64,000 bases of DNA, taken from the NCBI RefSeq assembly GCF_000380125.1, contig NZ_KB904584.1, positions 62,001 through 126,000 on the forward strand. Reading direction: 5' to 3'. Below are positions 61,563 to 64,000 of this stretch, in pieces. Source of the stretch: Streptococcus ovis DSM 16829 (GTDB taxonomy: Bacteria; Bacillota; Bacilli; Lactobacillales; Streptococcaceae). Below the pieces are notes generated by a model that had not been told where the DNA came from, did not search any database, and worked only from the letters and a program-made list of their open reading frames with translations. Numbering within the stretch: position 1 is the stretch's first letter; the number at the start of each line of letters is the position of its first letter. A program made the position numbers and the translations under genes.

Positions 61563-64000
61563 TTATGGTTTGAAAAATAGGGCTAAGTCTTCCTCAGTGA
61601 TACCAATCATGGGGTCAATCAATTGGATATTTTCCTTGGTGAGGAGATAACGATGAGGGGCATGGGAGGTACGGTTCTCAACACTTTTCGTTTTAGTAGA
61701 GGATGAGGTAGCTACTTCTAGCGATTCAGCCTGATGGCCCGTATTGTTTTGCGAAGCAGGTGTAGTGAAAGGCTCCTTTTCCGGTTTGGATACAGACGCG
61801 TCCTCGACTGTCTCAAATCGTTCAAATAAATAGGTTTTCCTACGGGTGCCAGTGTGTCGCACAGCTTGAGCAAATGCGGAAACTTGACCAAGGAGAATCA
61901 GCTTACTTTTTGAACGGGTAATAGCAGTGTAGATGAGATTGCGTTGCAACATCCGGTGGCTTGAGTGGGTGATGGGGAGGATCACCACTTGAAATTCACT
62001 GCCTTGTGATTTGTGGATGGACATGGCGTAGGCGAGAGTGATTTTATACCACTCATTTCGCGGGTAGGTGATTTCTGTCCCGTCAAAATCAATCGTGATT
62101 TCATCTTGTTTGGAGTCGCTGTATTTGGCGGGAAGAAGGTCCGTAATGTAGCCTAGATCGCCGTTAAAAACATTGCTTTCGGTATCGTTGACGAGGTGAA
62201 GGACTCGGTCGCCTTGTCGAAAGACTTGCTCTTGATAGGCAAACTCGATTTCGCCTTCTTCCAAAGGATTGAGGAGCTTTTGTGTGAGTTTGTTGAGCTG
62301 GTCAATCCCAGCTGGCCCTCGGTACATGGGAGCTAAAATCTGGACTTCTGTTGCAGAAATACCGGATTTGATAGCTGCTGCGACGATCCGTTCCACCATA
62401 GCAGGAATTTGTTCATTTTGAGCTTCAAAATAGGAACGGTCTGCCTTTTTCTCGCGGAAATCTGCAGGAAGTTCTCCCTGTCGGATTTGGCTAGCCAGTT
62501 GTACAATAGTCGAATCTTCGGATTGACGATAGATTTTTTCGAGTGTCAGACTTGGGATTTGTGGGATTTTGAGTAAATCAGCCAGGACTTGGCCAGGACT
62601 GACGGAAGGCAGTTGCTCAGCATCGCCGACAATGAGGACTTGGGTATTGGAAGAAATGTGTTGAAATAGTTGATTCGCCAACCAAGTATCCACCATGGAA
62701 AACTCATCGATGATGATAAAATCAGCGTCCAAGTAGTCGTCTCGCGTGGACTCATTCTGTCCTTCGGTCAGTCCGAGATGGCGGTGAATAGTTGCGCTAG
62801 GAAGTCCCGTGAGTTCATTCATACGGCGGGCGGCACGACCTGTCGGAGCCGCAAGTAAGATTGGCAAGTCTCCGTTGGCTTTGCTAAGGTCAATCTGGTG
62901 GAGCAGAGCATAGACGGCGATAATTCCGTTGATAACAGTGGTCTTGCCAGTGCCAGGACCACCCGTTAAGATAAAGAGGGGATTATTGATGGCTTCAATA
63001 ATAGCTTCTTTTTGAATGGTGTCATACTGGATGCCGTAGTCGTTTTCAAGATGGCGAATGGCCTCTTCGATATCAGCTCGTTCAAACGTCTCTAGAGTGT
63101 TTTTTTCAAGGAGGCGTGTCAGGTGTTTGTGGATGCCTTGTTCTGCGAAAAAGAGACTGTTATCAAAGATTTTTGTCTCGATTTGCTGGAGTTTTCCTTC
63201 CTGAATCAGACCGGTTAATTCTTGGGCAACGGCTGCAGGAATCAGTTCGACAGGACGACTTTGCTCTAGAATGCTCAGCGTTGCTTCTAATAAATCTCTC
63301 GCCTCGACATAGGTATCGCCTGTTTCCATTGACTGGTTTAGCAGGCTGTACAGTAGACCTGCACGAAATCGTTTTGGCGAATCGCTTTCGATACCAAGGT
63401 TATTTGCGATTTTATCAGCAATTGCAAAGCCCATACCCTGAATATCTTCGACCAGCTGATAGGGGTTTTCCTCAATGATTTCCAAGGTTTTTTCTTTGTA
63501 GTTGTCTTGGATTTGAAAGGCCAGTTTATTGGGGATGCCATATTCGGCTAGTTTGGCAAGGACCCGTTCAGTTCCATAATTGGCTTGCAAGGTTTCTAAA
63601 AATGCCTGTCGGTATTTTGGGGAAAGTCCTGTAATTTGGGTGAGTTTTTCTGGTTCTGCGAGAATGTGGTCAATGGGATCTTCACCGTAGAGAGCGACAA
63701 TTTTTTCAGCTGTTTTTCGTCCAATTCCTTTGAAATGATCACTGGAAAAATACTTAATCAAACCAGTTGCGGTCGGTCTACTCCGTTCGTAACGACTGAT
63801 TTGCAACTGTTGGCCATATTTTGGGTGGGTGACCAATTGCCCATAGAAACGATAATTTTCCCCCTCAATAACGTCGGCCATGGCGCCTGTCACGATGATT
63901 TCCACATCATCAAAATCGGCATTGGTCTCGTCGATTTCCAATAGAAGAATGCGGAAAAAATTAGCAGGATTTTCAAAAATAATACGGTCAATCGTTCCTG
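61563..64000 (-). CDS. recD2: ATP-dependent DNA helicase RecD2 (partial, N-terminus outside window)
   Basis: The frame stays open to the right edge, reading GTIDRIIFENPANFFRILLLE before the LEIDETNADF segment, so the true start is beyond 64000; an internal TTG at 63941 is not the start. Domains: N-terminal OB-like barrel, helix-hairpin-helix region (ITGLSPKYRQAFLE), Walker A LTGGPGTGKTTVIN, Walker B IIDEFSMVD, SF1 motifs DAEQLPSVSPGQ and AMSIHKSQGSEF, and SH3 segment. A low-complexity C-terminal extension of about 90 residues ends TEEDLALFFKP. Confidence 0.95.
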   Translation of the reverse strand, partial: GTIDRIIFENPANFFRILLLEIDETNADFDDVEIIVTGAMADVIEGENYRFYGQLVTHPKYGQQLQISRYERSRPTATGLIKYFSSDHFKGIGRKTAEKIVALYGEDPIDHILAEPEKLTQITGLSPKYRQAFLETLQANYGTERVLAKLAEYGIPNKLAFQIQDNYKEKTLEIIEENPYQLVEDIQGMGFAIADKIANNLGIESDSPKRFRAGLLYSLLNQSMETGDTYVEARDLLEATLSILEQSRPVELIPAAVAQELTGLIQEGKLQQIETKIFDNSLFFAEQGIHKHLTRLLEKNTLETFERADIEEAIRHLENDYGIQYDTIQKEAIIEAINNPLFILTGGPGTGKTTVINGIIAVYALLHQIDLSKANGDLPILLAAPTGRAARRMNELTGLPSATIHRHLGLTEGQNESTRDDYLDADFIIIDEFSMVDTWLANQLFQHISSNTQVLIVGDAEQLPSVSPGQVLADLLKIPQIPSLTLEKIYRQSEDSTIVQLASQIRQGELPADFREKKADRSYFEAQNEQIPAMVERIVAAAIKSGISATEVQILAPMYRGPAGIDQLNKLTQKLLNPLEEGEIEFAYQEQVFRQGDRVLHLVNDTESNVFNGDLGYITDLLPAKYSDSKQDEITIDFDGTEITYPRNEWYKITLAYAMSIHKSQGSEFQVVILPITHSSHRMLQRNLIYTAITRSKSKLILLGQVSAFAQAVRHTGTRRKTYLFERFETVEDASVSKPEKEPFTTPASQNNTGHQAESLEVATSSSTKTKSVENRTSHAPHRYLLTKENIQLIDPMIGITEEDLALFFKP

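Overview
The window is a piece of a low-GC Firmicute chromosome and fits the genus Streptococcus, most likely S. suis or a close relative. The evidence is gene content and order: rnjA-rpoY beside tsaB/rimI/tsaD, a pneumococcal-type permuted PstS, an AdcR-controlled zinc lipoprotein plus histidine-triad protein, pepX-glpF-cppA, and pflB-dinB. The species call is inference, since no rRNA or typing gene is present. I see no tRNA, rRNA, CRISPR array or prophage.

Layout. 1-1266: ribonuclease J and RNA polymerase epsilon, leftward. 1576-4751: t6A tRNA-modification genes tsaB and tsaD with rimI, interrupted by a DUF389 membrane protein. 4861-5872: AzlCD branched-chain amino-acid exporter. 6016-12369: a complete phosphate operon pstSCAB-phoU-pnpRS with three Pho-box-like repeats ahead of pstS. 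12417-14741: an ABC exporter behind a perfect 20-bp palindrome. 14926-18813: old yellow enzyme, acetyltransferase, HI0933-type flavoprotein and a DUF536 protein. 18974-24474: an ascorbate-type PTS operon whose regulator carries the only EIIA, followed by a split transketolase. 24677-28000: glutathionyl-hydroquinone reductase, an IS110-family element and a hydrolase. 28145-32305: XRE-TPR regulator, YciO-like protein, membrane-anchored glycerophosphodiesterase and YbaB.

32514-35864: zinc uptake and histidine-triad operon under an AdcR palindrome. 36024-38702: BrnQ and AgaS. 38769-44736: a sugar catabolic locus with PfkB kinase, DeoR regulator, galactitol-type EIIABC, a small membrane protein and two class II aldolases. 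45212-50205: pepX, glpF, cppA and a serine hydrolase. 50368-53205: three lipoprotein genes, the first frameshifted and preceded by three perfect 11-bp Pho-type repeats, then a LysM-CHAP wall hydrolase. 53363-55970: a structured, attenuated leader with an MFS transporter, then a MarR regulator with a DUF1304 protein. 56014-64000: pflB, dinB, a stunted secreted protein, a PfkB kinase and the 3' part of recD2.

Points most worth following: the shared Pho-type promoter architecture linking pstS to the 50-kb lipoprotein gene; the single-G frameshift in that gene; the long leader of the MFS gene; a two-copy dispersed repeat placed right after namA and pepX; the candidate bridge RNA of the IS110 element; and the unassigned PTS/class II aldolase pathway.
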